Assembly: GCA_023053575.1 (NCBI GenBank)
Contig: JAKZAP010000017.1
Span: forward strand, 6,083,501-6,147,500
Reading direction: 5' to 3'
Source: Branchinecta lynchi
Taxonomy: Eukaryota; Arthropoda; Branchiopoda; Anostraca; Branchinectidae
Length of the DNA stretch: 64,000 nt
A program made the translations under genes and the position numbers. The notes under the pieces were generated by a model. That model ran no database searches and had not been told where the DNA came from. It saw only the letters and a program-made list of their open reading frames with translations. Within the stretch, counting starts at the first letter, position 1. The number at the start of each line of letters is the position of its first letter. This document shows, in pieces, positions 31,895-45,039 of the stretch.

Positions 31895-32164
31895 CAGTCT
31901 ACCACAAATCCCTGATTTCTGGATACCCTACGCCAGATGCTGGGTATATAATAATATAGCAATTGGCATAGCCTATGCCAAATGTCGGATACATGTTGGT
32001 AACCTAACCTTGACCTACCTCAATATAAAGTAGTTTTGATTGGTTAATTTTTTAGGTTCACTCAAATCATCAATATTTGTTCGGGTTACAGTATCCAGCA
32101 CCTGGCATAGTGTATCCAGTGTTGGGCATAGGGTATCGAAAATTCAGGGGTTTGTGGTTGACTG
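31895..32164. mobile_element. inverted-repeat element, about 270 bp
   Basis: Left arm CAGTCTACCACAAATCCCTG, then GGATACCCTACGCCAG, pairs with the right arm ending at 32164 (complement CAGTCAACCACAAACCCCTG). Arms of about 45 bp with mismatches; the middle contains further GGCATAG/CTATGCC pairs. No clear target duplication. Confidence 0.65.
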
Positions 32165-33345
32165 CTCTCATCCCATTGGCTACTTAAAAGTCTTGAACCT
32201 GATTGGCTGGTTTTCATCTTTTATTATACCTCAACAGCAACATTTCCAGCATCATCATCAGCACCATTTGCTTACCAGTTACATTGGGCACATGTACAGA
32301 ATTAAAACCTATGCAAATAGAGTGTGATCCTGTATCTCGGATTCACTTTTACTCCAAAACTGAGTGATGAATTGAACGTAGCAGCCCTGTCCAGGTCTTT
32401 GTTGTGCCTGTGCCAATGTTCTAATTTGTAGACTTGGTAGGTGTGATGCTCCTGTAAGATCTTTTCTTTTGAGCTTACTGTACACAACTCCATAGAGTTT
32501 ACCTCGTGAACAGGCTTATCCTGAAGTGTAAGAGTGGTTTGCGTGTCCTCTACAACAATTCTCTAAGGTGGTGCATGGGTTGTCTTGGAATTGTAGTGCT
32601 TCAGGCATGTTTGTCAGTGAAGGTCTTCCATCTTTTGGTGAAGTGAGGTGGGCATCTGCCCTATCACTTCAGACATGAATTCGTCACGTGGAGAATCCTC
32701 TCCTTCTTGTGATGGTGAGTTACTATATGCAGCTAAGTTTGCCAATTTGGCTATCGTGGGGTATCCTACTTTATTGTGGGTTCTCTCCAGGTTGATGTGT
32801 TGAATTTTGTTTTATTTATTTGTAGTTTAAAATAAAATACTAAATACTTAAATATTTAAAATTAAAATACTTGCCAAAGCGCTTAATTCATATCCAATAT
32901 ACCCAGGTTCAAAAGTTTGAACATTTTTGGGTTCAGTTTGCCCGTTCAAGCCTACAGGTGAATCTTTTGATTTTGGTTTCTTTGCCTCACTGAAGTTTGA
33001 TTCAAACCAGAAATTAAAGAAGGAGAATCTTAAAAACTTTGAAGAATTTATGGTAACACAACTTTTCTTAGTTTCATTTTGTGACAGAAGATAGCTAAAA
33101 TAGTTAGCTGTTCACTGATACCAAATTTGTTTTTCCCTCTCTGTTTGACTGCTTGTAAGCAAGAAACAAAGCCAGGGTACGGAATACTGAGAGAGGTTTT
33201 TACCTCTCTTGTTTTTTTAATTTCTTCTGACCAGCCGATATTGAACCGTCGAATTACCCAAATCATTATTGGTTGAGAAATTGGTACATAACCTCATTTA
33301 ACAAGAAATATAGCAACATTATATACTTCTTAATTCTTAACCAGG
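32165..33345. other. no feature recognised
   Basis: Moderately AT-rich. No frame above 95 codons and no strong repeat. Confidence 0.4.
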
Positions 33346-33349
33346 ATTT

Positions 33350-33660
33350 CAGCCAGGAAAGGCCCAGAAAGAAAAATCCTTTAGTTTATCTCCAAATTGG
33401 TGGCTCTGATTTGGCTGAAATTTCCTCCAGACATGCAGGATAGAAGTGCAGAAAGAGCAAACTCATCTTGAAAAAAAATGCAAGGCTATGTGAACCTATT
33501 GAATAGTTTTAATCTTGATGTCACAACCTTTTTGTTGACCCTAGAGCATCTGCAGAATTGTACGTCCCTTCTATGTAATCAAATAAGAAAATAAGATCTA
33601 CAAAGCAAATTTCAAGAATCACAGACAGGATATTTCCTTTACTCAAATAAAACAATGAGA
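33350..33660 (+). repeat. dispersed direct repeat R7, copy 1
   Basis: TTATCTCCAAATTGGTGGCT, CTGATTTGGCTGAAATTTC and GCAAATTTCAAGAATCACAG recur in order at 34195-34480 with divergence. The nature is unknown. Confidence 0.6.
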
Positions 33661-34194
33661 CCAGGACCAACCAAATAGAAATTTTAATGTTATTGGAAGG
33701 GTGCTCAGCTTTTCTGAATCTTTGCAATAGGTTACCTAAACCTTTTGCAGAGCATTTAGGCCTGAAATCCGAATTACCGGTATAAGAACGAAACGTTGAG
33801 AAAATTGGTCGATACTAGATCATTGCAATTGACTAAAGATGCACCAGTCACAAAAAAAAAAGAAGAAAAGACCAAGCTAGATCTCATCATAGCATAGTCT
33901 CTCACCACCGGCTCTAGGAACTTGAATATCCTTCAGACGCACATAAATAAGAAGAGGGATAAATCTACTCTCCTTCTTATAAAGAACAGCCATGTTCGTG
34001 CTTTTGAACTGGTAGAGATTGTGGCTGTCACTGACTATTCGTGTACACTCACCCATTGGACGTACATAAAGGTGGTAAATATGAGGAAGCTGCTATTGCC
34101 ACTCTTTTAGTCGCTGACTCCAAGAACATAACCGCTTGTGTTTTTTTAAAGTTTAACAAGCCACACATGTGAAGTTTTTCCGGAACAACAAAAT

Positions 34195-34480
34195 GCTTTT
34201 ACCAGAAAGGGCCTAAAAGCTTCAGGTTTAAAAAATCTGTAGCTTATCTCCAAAGTAGTGGCTCTGATTTAGCTAAAATTTCTACCAGACATGGAGGATA
34301 CCAATGCAGATAGGGCACTGTTAAAAAGCCTTTCGCCTTTTGGAGTTGATATAATCCTACTCTACGATCCCAATCTTTTTATTCTTTCAGTTTAATTACT
34401 CAAAACTTACTCAATTTACTTAAACAACGATATTTGCAAAGCAGCTTTCAAAAATCATAGACAAATTGTTTCACAATGTA
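34195..34480 (+). repeat. dispersed direct repeat R7, copy 2
   Basis: TTATCTCCAAAGTAGTGGCT, CTGATTTAGCTAAAATTTC and GCAGCTTTCAAAAATCATAG match 33350-33660. Confidence 0.6.
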
Positions 34481-34880
34481 CGAACATCAGGGTGTCTTCA
34501 AAATAATCTGGAAAGTTCGGATTTTTGGATCAGCTGATCAAACCGACCCCTTTTCGCAGGGAGTAGTGTAGCAGTTTGACAAACTTTTGAGGCCCGATGT
34601 ATCTTCTGCCTAGAAAGAAAGAATATATGAAGCATCTATGTGCAGGCTCTACACATCAGGAAGCTGAAGTGAGAATGTTTCTTGTTATGTCGTCAGAACA
34701 GTACCAGACAGCAAGTACGAACTTGGCATGTATTATGTTCACTAGTAATAGTCCCCCCCCCCCCCCCTCCCTGTCCATGACCAATATTTGCCTGCCTGGT
34801 GTGTCACACTAGTTGCATCCAGTCAACTTGATTGCGGTTGATAAAGCTTGAGCGACAGAAGCGTGCTTGAATATGCATAG

Positions 34881-35010
34881 AACAAGATCAAAAGTTTCTA
34901 TGGGATCCCACAAATTTTAATACTTATTGAACTATTTTATCCAGACAATCGGGGCTTTTAGAGATCTGGTCTTCTTCAGTTTTCTTAAATATTTTACTAT
35001 TTATCAAACC
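34881..35010 (-). mobile_element. family A right-end fragment, decayed
   Basis: AACAAGATCAAAAGTTTCTA, then TGGGATCCCA and CCAGACAATCGGGGC, is the complemented right end of family A with many changes. Confidence 0.6.
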
Positions 35011-35330
35011 CGCCATTTGAAAATAAACAAATGACACCGTAGTAGTGTGTTTTTGAAAAATTACAGCCAAACTAAGCACCTAGTAATCTAGCAGGACTAG
35101 AGACTAGGGTCATGTGTGGTCTCAGAATGAATGAAGGAAGTGACAATGTTTTGGGGAAGCACCAATCCGCACATTATAGCTGACTAAACCAAATTTCCCA
35201 GGTTTGAGTTAATTTGGTCTGGACTAAATCCCAGCCGATTTTCCGAGACAGCCGTTATGGCAAGTAGGGAGCCAAGGATCAAAATAATAATTTCCATCTA
35301 ATGCTCCAACTGTTTAGTACAAATAAATTA

Positions 35331-37672
35331 AACAAGAGCTACGAGCTCATATGGCACTTGTTACGAGTAGGCAGTACAAGAAAGTAGATGAGAACGTGAC
35401 AAAATACACCCGCCATCCAAAGATGCGGTTCGGAAATAGAAGTAGGATATTCTGTTTCACTCACTTCTGAGCCTTTCCGGCATCGTCTCGATTATCAAAT
35501 GCACATGACTGTTCAAACTTCCAAGTTTCAGCCTAATAAATCCACTCGTTTGATCCCTAGACGTGCTACAATATTTTCGGTACTTCCTCCATCTCCCCCT
35601 ACCATGGCCGAATCTGGTTCGGACTAAAAAAACGGATCATCTAAAGAATCTTCTTTTATACCACCTATCAAGTTTCGGTCGAATCTGAGCATTTTTGGAA
35701 ATTCTGGTACCCCCCCCCCCCCCCCCCACCAACACCACCAACGTTGTCGGATCCAGATCCTGGCCCAAAATATGTCATCTAGAGTATATGCTCTCTCTAC
35801 GTTCTATGTTCATTTAAACTAATGCACTCGTTTGACCCCTATGCGAGCCTCAAAGTTTCCGGCAATCTCCCTCCAATTCCCCCCACTGTGGCCGAACAGG
35901 ACTTGAAAACATAAACGTCAATCTCTTAATTCCCTCTTCCTGTCCATCAAGTTCTACTGAAACTGGAGCATAGCCTATCTGAAAGTTTCCAGTACCCCCC
36001 CCCCCCCCGCCCTACCTTGGCCGCATCCGGCCCGGACGCCAAATAACAATCTAGGCCGCATAAACTCGGCACTGTCGAACTTGCATCTCATTCGGTCCAT
36101 TCGTTTGGTTTGTGTGCGTGTCAAAAGTCCCCGCCCCCCCCCCAATTCCCCCAACCGTGGCCGCATATAGTTCGAACGCATCTTTTACATGTCGAGGCCA
36201 TCGATTCTCATCACCCATTTCTTTGACCCTAGTTGGTCGTATCCTAGTTTAAATAAATAAGTCAATTAAGCCTAATATGCCTGCAAAGTTTCGTTGTCTT
36301 AGTACATCTGGAACTATTCTAACTCCCGACTACCGGTATTCCAGGAAATACCCTCTACCCCCCCCCCCCCCCCACGGAGCCCCGAAACCATCTGGCTCCG
36401 TCAATTTCGTATCTAGGGCTAATGCTTGTTCTCTCCATTAAATTCAGTCCCTATCCCTCTGCTTTAAGCGATTCTTGGGTTTTACGGTCCCTCCCCATCC
36501 CCCGCAGGTATCGGACCCGACCCGGACTTGACACTGAACATCCGAGGCGATAGCTTTTTCCACCAGACAAGTTTCATTCAAATCCGATCACCCGTTCAAA
36601 AGTTATGCAGGCCACTAGATTCCGGACTCCCCATCCATCCACTCCCCCCACGATGGTCGGATCGAGGAAACGGCTGTTCTCAAGTGAACCTGTTCGGGTC
36701 CTTGACATACCTGCCAAGTTTCTTTGCCCTAGCACATCAGGAAGTATGCCGAACTCCCGGGATCGCTAGAAATCCGGACCCCCCAACTCCCCCAGAGTGC
36801 CCGGATCCGGTCCGCTTATATCAATGACGTATCTAGGACTTGTTTCATCCCGATCCCTCCACTCTAAGCGTTTCTCAAGATTTCCGGTTCCCTCCTCCAA
36901 CTCCTCCCAGTGTCATCGGATCCGGTCAGGATTTATAGTGGGACGTCTGAGACACAATGTCATCCTAATATCAAATTTCATCAAGATCCGATCACTCGTT
37001 CGCAAGATAAAAATACCTCAAATTTTGGTTTCCCCCTCCCTCCAATCCCCCCTCCCAGATGGTCGGATCGGGGAAATGACTATTTACTATTTAATATGGT
37101 CTGCCAATTTTCAGCATCCCAGCACATCAGGAAGCACCCAACTCGCGGGATCACTAGAAATTCGGACTTCTCCCCCCCCCCAACTCCCCCAAAGTGAGCG
37201 GATCCGTTCCGGTTATATCCATCACGTATCTAGGACTTGTGATTGTTCTTTCCGCCAAGTTTCATCCAGATCTCTCCACTCTAAGTGTTTTCCAAGATTT
37301 CCGGTTTCCCCCTCCAGCTCCCCCCAATGACACCGGATCCGGTCTGGATTTAAAATGGAGCGTCTGAGACATGACGTCCTTCCGTATATCAAGTTTCATT
37401 AAGATCAGATTACCCATTCGTAAGCTAAAAATATTTAAGTTTTCCTAATGTTTCCGGATTCCCCCTCCCTCCACTCCCCTCCAGATGGTCGGATCAGGGA
37501 AGCGACTATTTCTTATTTAATGTGGTCCAGTCCCTGATATGCCTGCCAAGTTTTATCGTCCTGGCTTATCTGGAAGTGCCCGAACTACAGAACCGGGACC
37601 GACAGACCAACTGACGGACAGAAATTACAATCGCTATATGGCACTTGGCCGAAGGGCAAGTGCCATAAAAAC
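35331..37672 (-). mobile_element. family B element, copy B9, longest copy
   Basis: Bounded by AACAAGAGCTACGAGCTCAT and by the hairpin GGCACTTGGCC...GGCAAGTGCC with an A-run and C at the end. At 2.3 kb it is the longest family B copy here, through extra G-rich units; on this strand they appear as C-runs (for example 35709-35727, 35995-36008, 36359-36373). The 177-codon frame at 36797-37330 falls in these repeats and is not a gene. Confidence 0.8.
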
Positions 37673-39137
37673 CAAGACCAGTGTGGTACTTCTAAACACA
37701 TGAGAAAAGTAATCAGTTAAGTCTATAATTCTTTGCTAATCAATCGTGGGAAGTTTCATCATCTGGAAAAGAAGACGTTCTGCGTGTTTTTTTTTCTCAA
37801 GAAAAAAAAGCATCACGGCAATCTAAGTCAAAATCCAAATAAACTGGTGGCTTGCGAGTAGAAAGAGAAGGTAAACTCTTACTACTCTGGATTAGCTCTT
37901 TAATCAATCCAATGATTAATGATCGCTTTAGGAAGAAACTTTCTCATGTCACAAGTGATAATTTTTCCTACTTTGACTACTGTTCATTAACAGTTTTATT
38001 TAGACGATAAGCACGCACCTGTTTACCGGAATTCGTGTTATAGACCAGTCAGCAATGTTTGGCACCAGGTAGCTCTAGACAAAGCTTGTTAAATCATGGA
38101 TCCAATGTAGTAGTGTCATGGAGCACAACAGTTAATGATCGTTTGTGTTGGACCAATTACAGTAGGCATCTTGTGTATTGATTGGCCAACTATCACATTT
38201 CCAGCAGCTGTACCTGTAAAAATTTTAAATTTTATGGAAAGTGAAAATAGTTAGTTTTCTTATTTTATTTTGGCAGTTTTCGGTTTCAGTTCACAGACAA
38301 TTTTCAATCATGGGAATGGCCTGGCTAAAATGTTTTAGAACAATAGGCACTTTCCACTTTTTTAGAAATATGACAGCTAGAAATCATTATTTTGTGGTCT
38401 CCGGAATTGCTGTGGGCAACCTTCTAACAACTGCTTAGAGAAGGACAATCAGGCTATTGTCTTTTGCCTAGCCTTGTTATGATAATGACCTAATAAGTTA
38501 ACTAGTATACTCTGATTGACGACCTAGAAATTTCCTTTCAACATTCTGATGTTCAGCCTATGTACTTGAGATGGGCAACTCCTCCTGTCAGACGAACAGA
38601 GTCTAAAAAACCATGAAGTAACTGAAACATGACAAAGATATATGGTTGGTGGTTTACGATTCTCCAGTAATCAGGACAGTAATCTTAGCCCAGTTTTCCT
38701 AGGATTTGGACTAAGAGTATGTTATACTGTTACGATGACTGACTATTTAGTCTTCCATGTACCTGTACAAGATCATGAAATTGCGACCTGGTCCAAATTT
38801 TTAGCACTCGGGTTAACCCCGTATTCCTTACAGGGTGCAATTACTTTGAGCTTTCCTATGATCTTACTAGCGCAAGTTAGACAAAATGTCATCCTTTTTT
38901 TCCAGAATTGTATTTTCCAAGGCAAAAATACAACTCATCTCCAAATTTCAAGCTAAAATTCAGAAGAATTCAGACAATCAAAATGTATCCGGCCGGCCGT
39001 GGGGACTCGGTCTTCTTGGACCTAAGTGCTTGGATACAAATTTGGACTAGGTCTTAATTCAGCCTCTTTTCAGGAGAACCGCCTCCGCCTTTCGTCTTGA
39101 ACGATGTTTATTAGCAGACGATCCTCTTGCCACTATA
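37673..39137. other. no feature recognised
   Basis: Frames up to 104 codons without domain similarity. No inverted or tandem structure noticed. Confidence 0.4.
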
Positions 39138-39561
39138 GTTGCGTTTTATGTCTCTGGTTCGTGTTCTGTGTTCACAGTTGTCTGGTTTGGGTAAACAACT
39201 GTGTGTTTGCTTACGCTGTTCCTTTTTGTCGCTGTTCTGACGAAAACACAAATTTGGGATCCTGAGCATGTCTTAAGCGGAAAATCTGTTAAATTGCAAA
39301 TTATATTCCAAAACGACGATACTTCAGGATCCAACTTTATCCTCCAAACTTCTGCAATTCTTTCTTTTCTATCTGTGAATCGCTCTGCAATTTTCTATCT
39401 GAACAGCGATAAAACATGCTAGGAGAGCAAAACAGACAGCGGAACAGAGAACACGGAACACAGAACAGCGTATACAAATGGGAAAATGAGAAACAGCGAG
39501 TTCCGTGTTTTGACAAAAACGGAGAGAAAACAGCGAACAGAAGAGGGACAAAAAACGCAAC
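39138..39561. mobile_element. inverted-repeat element, GTTGCGTTTT ends, copy 1
   Basis: Left end GTTGCGTTTTATGTCTCT after TA; right end is the complement of GTTGCGTTTTTTGTCCCT. The arms are rich in GTTCTGTG and GCTGTTC motifs and their complements, allowing a long imperfect foldback. No protein. The ends resemble those at 56547-56962. Confidence 0.65.
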
Positions 39562-40883
39562 TTATGTTAGCCGTCGTACACCTGTAAGAAAATAACCTTT
39601 ATCCCCTGGTTAAGATTTATTGACCCGATGCCTACCGTTAGTTCTGAGTGAGGATTCGACAATACGCGGCGACCGATAGAAGCGGCAGCGGAGCGCTGTA
39701 TCATTAATGACGCGTAAACATAGTGACGTCCGATTGTGATGCACTAGAGCGAGGCCGTGTTTACTGGCGCAGCACTTTATAGATGCGGAGGTCATTGCGA
39801 TTCTGAGGGAGGCACACACGTTTGCCTCCGTGGATCTTTATAGAGGTGAGGTGGGCAGTCAGGTATCTGTTGGAAGTCAGTATTGGCTGTGTATTAGTGT
39901 TCTAGACTGGGACATATCTGATTATGTCCATTATTGTGGCAAAGGAAACTCGACTCGCTGAAGGTATTAGACATCTTTGTATCTTGAAATAGCCTTATCA
40001 CTCTCTACTTTCATTTGACAGTTTTAGAGGCAGAAATTAAAACCAAAGTAGACAAAACTAACAATGAATTGACATATTACTGCCAGAATTCAGAGACGTG
40101 TCCAAACAAACATTCCACCTGGGCTATCCCAATACATACCAAGTAAATGTATCTTTCTGTGGTGGTCATTATGCTGTAAGAGGACAGCTCTGTCCTCTGG
40201 GTGAGCAAACCCTGCTCCTAATCAAGTAATTCCTCCATTTGTGACTGACTTTTCTGTTTTCCGGCGTTTCAGCAATTTGAAATTCTACGACTTTCCTACG
40301 GAGCACTCCGAAGTGGCAACACAGCCGAAGTCTTGCGAAACAGTGGAAACAGTGCCCAGTTTCCGAGACGCGTGAAAATTGGACAAAGAGCTGTAACTCA
40401 AATTCAAAAGAATTTCAATGAAAAGAGATTTCGGGTGGAAGTGGGTATTCTAGGGGAGCTGCCAGAGGGTAGAAATAGCGTAAAAGGTCGCTGATGCTTT
40501 AACTGGGGTACGGCCATTCAATACATCATTTTCAACTTTTAGTCGCTGGTTTATGATTATACTACCTTTAACTTTGGTTTGAGGTCAAAACTAACTCTTT
40601 ACCATTCTCCTAAGTATTTTAAGTCTTCTTTGAAAAAAAAGGATCCTGTTAGATCATGCCACCAAGCTGCAAACTTTATTTTGTGGGAGGGTTCCAAGAG
40701 CTTTTAATGATTGTATCACTGCTCTGCTGTGTACCCTCCATCTTGGATTTGTGAAATTTGATGAACTTACACGTTGTTCTCATGCACAGATGAAGTTGGT
40801 CACTAGATTCTGAGAGAAACTTGTATAGGATTTTTGGATGGTAAAAAGTGGGTTAAATGTCATCTCCATGGTATTTAATGGTA
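39562..40883. other. no gene recognised
   Basis: 39640-39850 is locally GC- and CpG-rich, with a short minus frame (69 codons), and could be regulatory. Nothing definite. Confidence 0.35.
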
Positions 40884-41095
40884 TAGTAGAGGTATGCTTA
40901 TTTGAAAGTTTGTTGACTTTGAACTTTGCCATTTTCGTTCACTTGCTGTGACTAAAGTTAACCACCAGTTAGCCAAAGTAGGTACTTAAGGCGATCCGAA
41001 AATACCTGAATAGGTATTTTGGATCTTCATTCTACCACTTAGCCCAAAACTGCACTGTTCACATAAGTAACGTTCAAATAAGCATACCTCTACTG
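40884..41095. mobile_element. 212-bp MITE, TA target, CAGTAGAGG family copy 1
   Basis: Ends TAGTAGAGGTATGCTTATTT and its complement (canonical CAGTAGAGG on the right) flanked by TA on both sides. The middle contains CAGTTAGCCAAAGTAGGTAC and an AATACCTGAATAGGTATTTT hairpin. TA duplication and CAGT ends fit Tc1/mariner-type MITEs. Confidence 0.82.
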
Positions 41096-41838
41096 TACAA
41101 CAGCTTTGACACTTTGATTTTTGGCAAATTTGTATAAACAATGGTGTGGGCTATCATGCAAATTACAACAGTACGAATTTGTAGAAGGGCCAAGGGGTTG
41201 TTGCTTTCTCCAACCTAAGAGACGATAACAAACACACAGCAGCACCTCATCCTTCTGGAAGTACAAACAACCAGGAGATCTATGCTACCAGCGCTGCAAC
41301 TCCATCTGGTCACCCCTAGGCCACCCTACCTTAAAGCCATTAAGGCATACTTAACATTGCAACATAAATTATCATGAACAATTTAGACTGAACAATAGTT
41401 GACTTTTAGTTTTAGGACAGTAGCCTAAGTTGCTTTAAATGACAACACTTATTCTGATCTAATCAAATTAAATCAAGATATGCACACTAACAGGTGGTGA
41501 CTAAACCTCAGCCTACTATTCGTGGCCTTTGACAAGAAGTCTATATTTTCTATTTACTAACTGAATTGATTGTCCCTAGACTAGAGTGGCTTATAAATGT
41601 TGATACATCTGAGGTTTCACTGGATGCTTGGCTCAACATATATAGATATAAATATATATTCTGCAATATTAATTTAACCGAATTTCTCTATTTCTTTCAT
41701 GACATCAAAAAACGTCATGGCCGCGGCAGGGCCACGGATAATATGTAATAGGCTGAGGATAATAGGTTAGCATAATTCCAGATTCTCGACTAGATCCTTA
41801 GGCTTAAATGCACTATCAACTCCGGACATGACATCTTA

Positions 41839-43900
41839 CAGTAGAGGTATGCTTATGTGAACATTTGTTGAGAGTGGACTTTGCCATTTTCAGGCACCAG
41901 TCAGGCACTTGCTGTGTCTAAAGCTAACTAGCAGTTAGCCAAAGTAGGGTAACTATCCTAGTTCCCGAACGATTTTCACATTTACTGGCAGATTTCTTTT
42001 AAAAAAATTGCAAGATATTTCCCCGAGCAGATAGAAGAAAACTCTCATCAACTGATCATTCGTTGTATGACTGGCTTACTTACTGGTACATGCCACCTTT
42101 CTAGTTTGAAGCGGATGGTCGTAACAGTACTTTTTCCGAACTATAGTATCATTTCTCAGTTTCAGAACGCCAAGAGATCAGAAAACCGTTCGGAAACCAA
42201 TGTTCGAAACCCATGTTCCAGTTCCCGAATTTTTTGTCTCAGTTACCAAACTTAGAATCAAAACCAACTGATTGTCGGTTCAGTTTCGAAACAGCAAACT
42301 GTGTCTTCATAGCCGCAGTACCTGTGTAACACTAGTTGAAGGTTAGCTGTGTTCGTATTCATCATTCCAACCATTGTTTTACTACAATCATATTTTTTAT
42401 AACGCTGTTTATGTATGGCGATAGACTGCTGAGTGTAAGATATTTTCTTTGTTCGGTTGAACTGCCGTTTCATTCATCGTTAATGAAACGACGAACTAAG
42501 GTGGAAAGTAAGTTTCAGTATTTTGGTTCGGTAATTAGGCGCGAAATTTCAATATTCTAAAAAAAAAAAATTTAACCAGGTTTAGTTTTTCTCCAACAGG
42601 TATGTAATGTATATCCTCCTATTACACGGTAAGTATTATTACGATAATCTTCACACAGAAAATTAGTTGTGGAAATAGTAGGATGATATGAAGTCATATC
42701 AGCTTCCAGAGAGGATGATATAAAGTCATCAGTCTCCAGAGAGGACCTCTGTTCGACGAAGTTATAATACAAGGCCTACTGAATATGCAAGGCCTACTGA
42801 ATTTCTGGTCTTCACCTGACTTTGTCCAGAGTATGGACCAAGCAGAGTAAACCAAAATTATCAATTCAGAATGTAAGATCTTCAAAACTCGAACCACTCG
42901 ATCAAGGAATTATAAACAGTACCGATAAGTCGATTTTTCTCTAGATTTCATTTGAATTAATATTCCGGGATGAAAACAGATTTATCGTAGTTTTCAACCC
43001 TATCTCACCCGAAATCTTGGCTTACGGGGACGGTCTGGAGTAGGGTTGGTACTTGTCCTTCAGTAAAACATAGAAGTACTTGGCACAACACTTCACAGAA
43101 CGTTTATCCCACATATTCTTCTCGTTCGGAATCATAGACTGTACATTCGAGAACCGGGATTGTTTTTCCGAACGATTCTTCTAAGACCGTTCGGGGACCA
43201 GAAATGTGTTGTTTGAATTGATCTCCAGTCTTTCCATTTTCCTTCAAGCCTGAACAATAAGCAAAATAAACTTGATAAACGATTTATTAGAGCAGTCCTA
43301 GTCGATGAAACTAAAAAAACGGGTGGAAACCACAGAAATAGGGATTCGAGGATTTCGTTCGGAAACTCGAAAACGCATGCAACCAGTTTCCAAACGATAG
43401 TACCCTCAGCAAAAATTGTATAAATATGTTATAGGACACAACATCAATAAAATGTGATACACGTTTTGCAGAGAAAGATGTCCTCTTTTGAATGGTGTCA
43501 AAATTTTTAATTTAAAACTTAGGAAAACGGCAGAAAACTAATTGCAGAAGACCTCTTTCCAAGTATCAGATTTACTTTCGGGTTCTTTTATTCTTTTCGA
43601 GTGCGAGTTGATGGAGGAACGGAACAAGTAAGGTCAAAAACGCACCACTACTGAATGATAATAAGCGCGAATTTCAGAATTTTATCCCAGCGTGCAAGCA
43701 GCAGCTAGAGGATTTTGATTTTTTTTCCGAACATCAAACTCATTGAGAGGTAGGACGTTGGGGAACTAGGATAGTTACCCTAGGTAATTAAGGGCATCTC
43801 AAAATACCAGTATAGGTATTTTGGATCTTCATTCTACCATTTAGCCTGAAACTTCACTGTTCACATTAAAGTAACTGTTCACATAAGCATACCTCTAATG
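41839..43900. mobile_element. CAGTAGAGG MITE copy 2, split by a nested element
   Basis: The left part 41839-41946 and right part 43781-43900 align with the single-piece copy at 40884-41095. The left end is preceded by TA. TGACATCYTA occurs on both sides (41829-41838 and 43899-43908), which may be chance. The 1,834-bp insert occupies the position of a single TA. Confidence 0.82.
41947..43780. mobile_element. nested 1,834-bp element with perfect 20-bp inverted repeats
   Basis: Ends GGGTAACTATCCTAGTTCCC at 41947-41966 and its exact complement at 43761-43780, with TA on each side. Copy 1 of the host MITE shows the empty TA site. Subterminal CCGAACGATT and CCGTTCGG motifs recur inside. Open frames are short (up to 74 codons) and none resembles a transposase, so it is non-autonomous. 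Confidence 0.88.
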
Positions 43901-45039
43901 ACATCCTACCCAGATCTTACCCTAGCCTAGTTCAGACCTGGTTTAAATACTGAGGTACTTCTTCAGCTGTCTTGAACATACTTTTGGCGGACTGACAAGA
44001 TAGAAAAGCCATCCAACTCTTTCCAACATAGTCTGGATCAAGTTCATGGTAACTAAAAAAAAAAGACTGCAAGTATTATCACATGGGTGATGCTTTTTGA
44101 AATTCTTGCGGATATTTGCGGCCAGAGCCTCCGCCGGGCTTTCTTCGAAGGTGCACTTTTCTTGAAGAATAAGGGCTAGATGGCGTTAAAGCACAGTTAA
44201 ATTGTAGCGTTTATTTCACTAAGTACTCTCAGACTGTTAGTTTTTGCCCAACAAAACAGAATCAAAAGAAAAGCTTCCAGGTTAGTTGGGATTGATTATC
44301 TTTTCTCAAATGAAAATTAAAAGCAGTCTTTGAACTCTTTGCTTCGAACCAGTTGCTGTTTGATGCTTGACAACTAGGCAAGAACTGCGTTACAGCCAGG
44401 GGCGTCCCGACACCTTCCTGATGAGGGGGGTGCAGCTTTAGAATTTTACCGAAATTTTTCGAGATTTTACGGGAATTTTTCGAGGTTTTACCAGAAATTC
44501 TCCGTAGCGATAATCTCTGCAGAAACCCTAGAACACTGTTGTGTTCTGACTTCGGTTATGTGTTGTAAACAAGAGAAAACAAAAAAAGGCTCATTAACAC
44601 TTAAAATAAAACAAAAATCTGACATTCAACACACCCTGCATATTTACTCGTCGCGTTTTAACCATTTTCCATTTGTCCATAACATAACCTATTTCACACT
44701 CATCAACTAGGCCTGTTATCATGCTATTAGTAGCAGACTTTCAATTCACTGGTCAGCCATTGTTGAACGCAAGGTGGTCTTAAACAGCTTCATCTTGCTG
44801 AGAATTCGTTCCCCTTTTGCTGAGGTAATAGGGATCGTCTTGGCCAGCCTGAAGGCTTTCCATACTAGTGGTAAGACGCCTTTCAGTTGACGAGAGACCT
44901 CGAGTATCTTCAAACTTTTTGTTTATTTCGAGGCTCTCCCGGCAACTTTTTCCATTATGTCGAAACAAAGCTAATCCGTTTTTGAACTCTTCTCGGTTCA
45001 CTCGTATCACCGGAAAGGAGTTAGAAAGCTGTATCCGGT
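43901..45039. other. no feature recognised
   Basis: Includes GGGGCGTCCCGACACCTTCC near 44400. No gene or repeat boundary identified. Confidence 0.4.

Noticed and set aside
36797..37330. 177-codon open frame in copy B9
   Set aside because: It lies wholly in the C-rich repeat units of family B; overlapping frames are also open and the peptide repeats with the unit.
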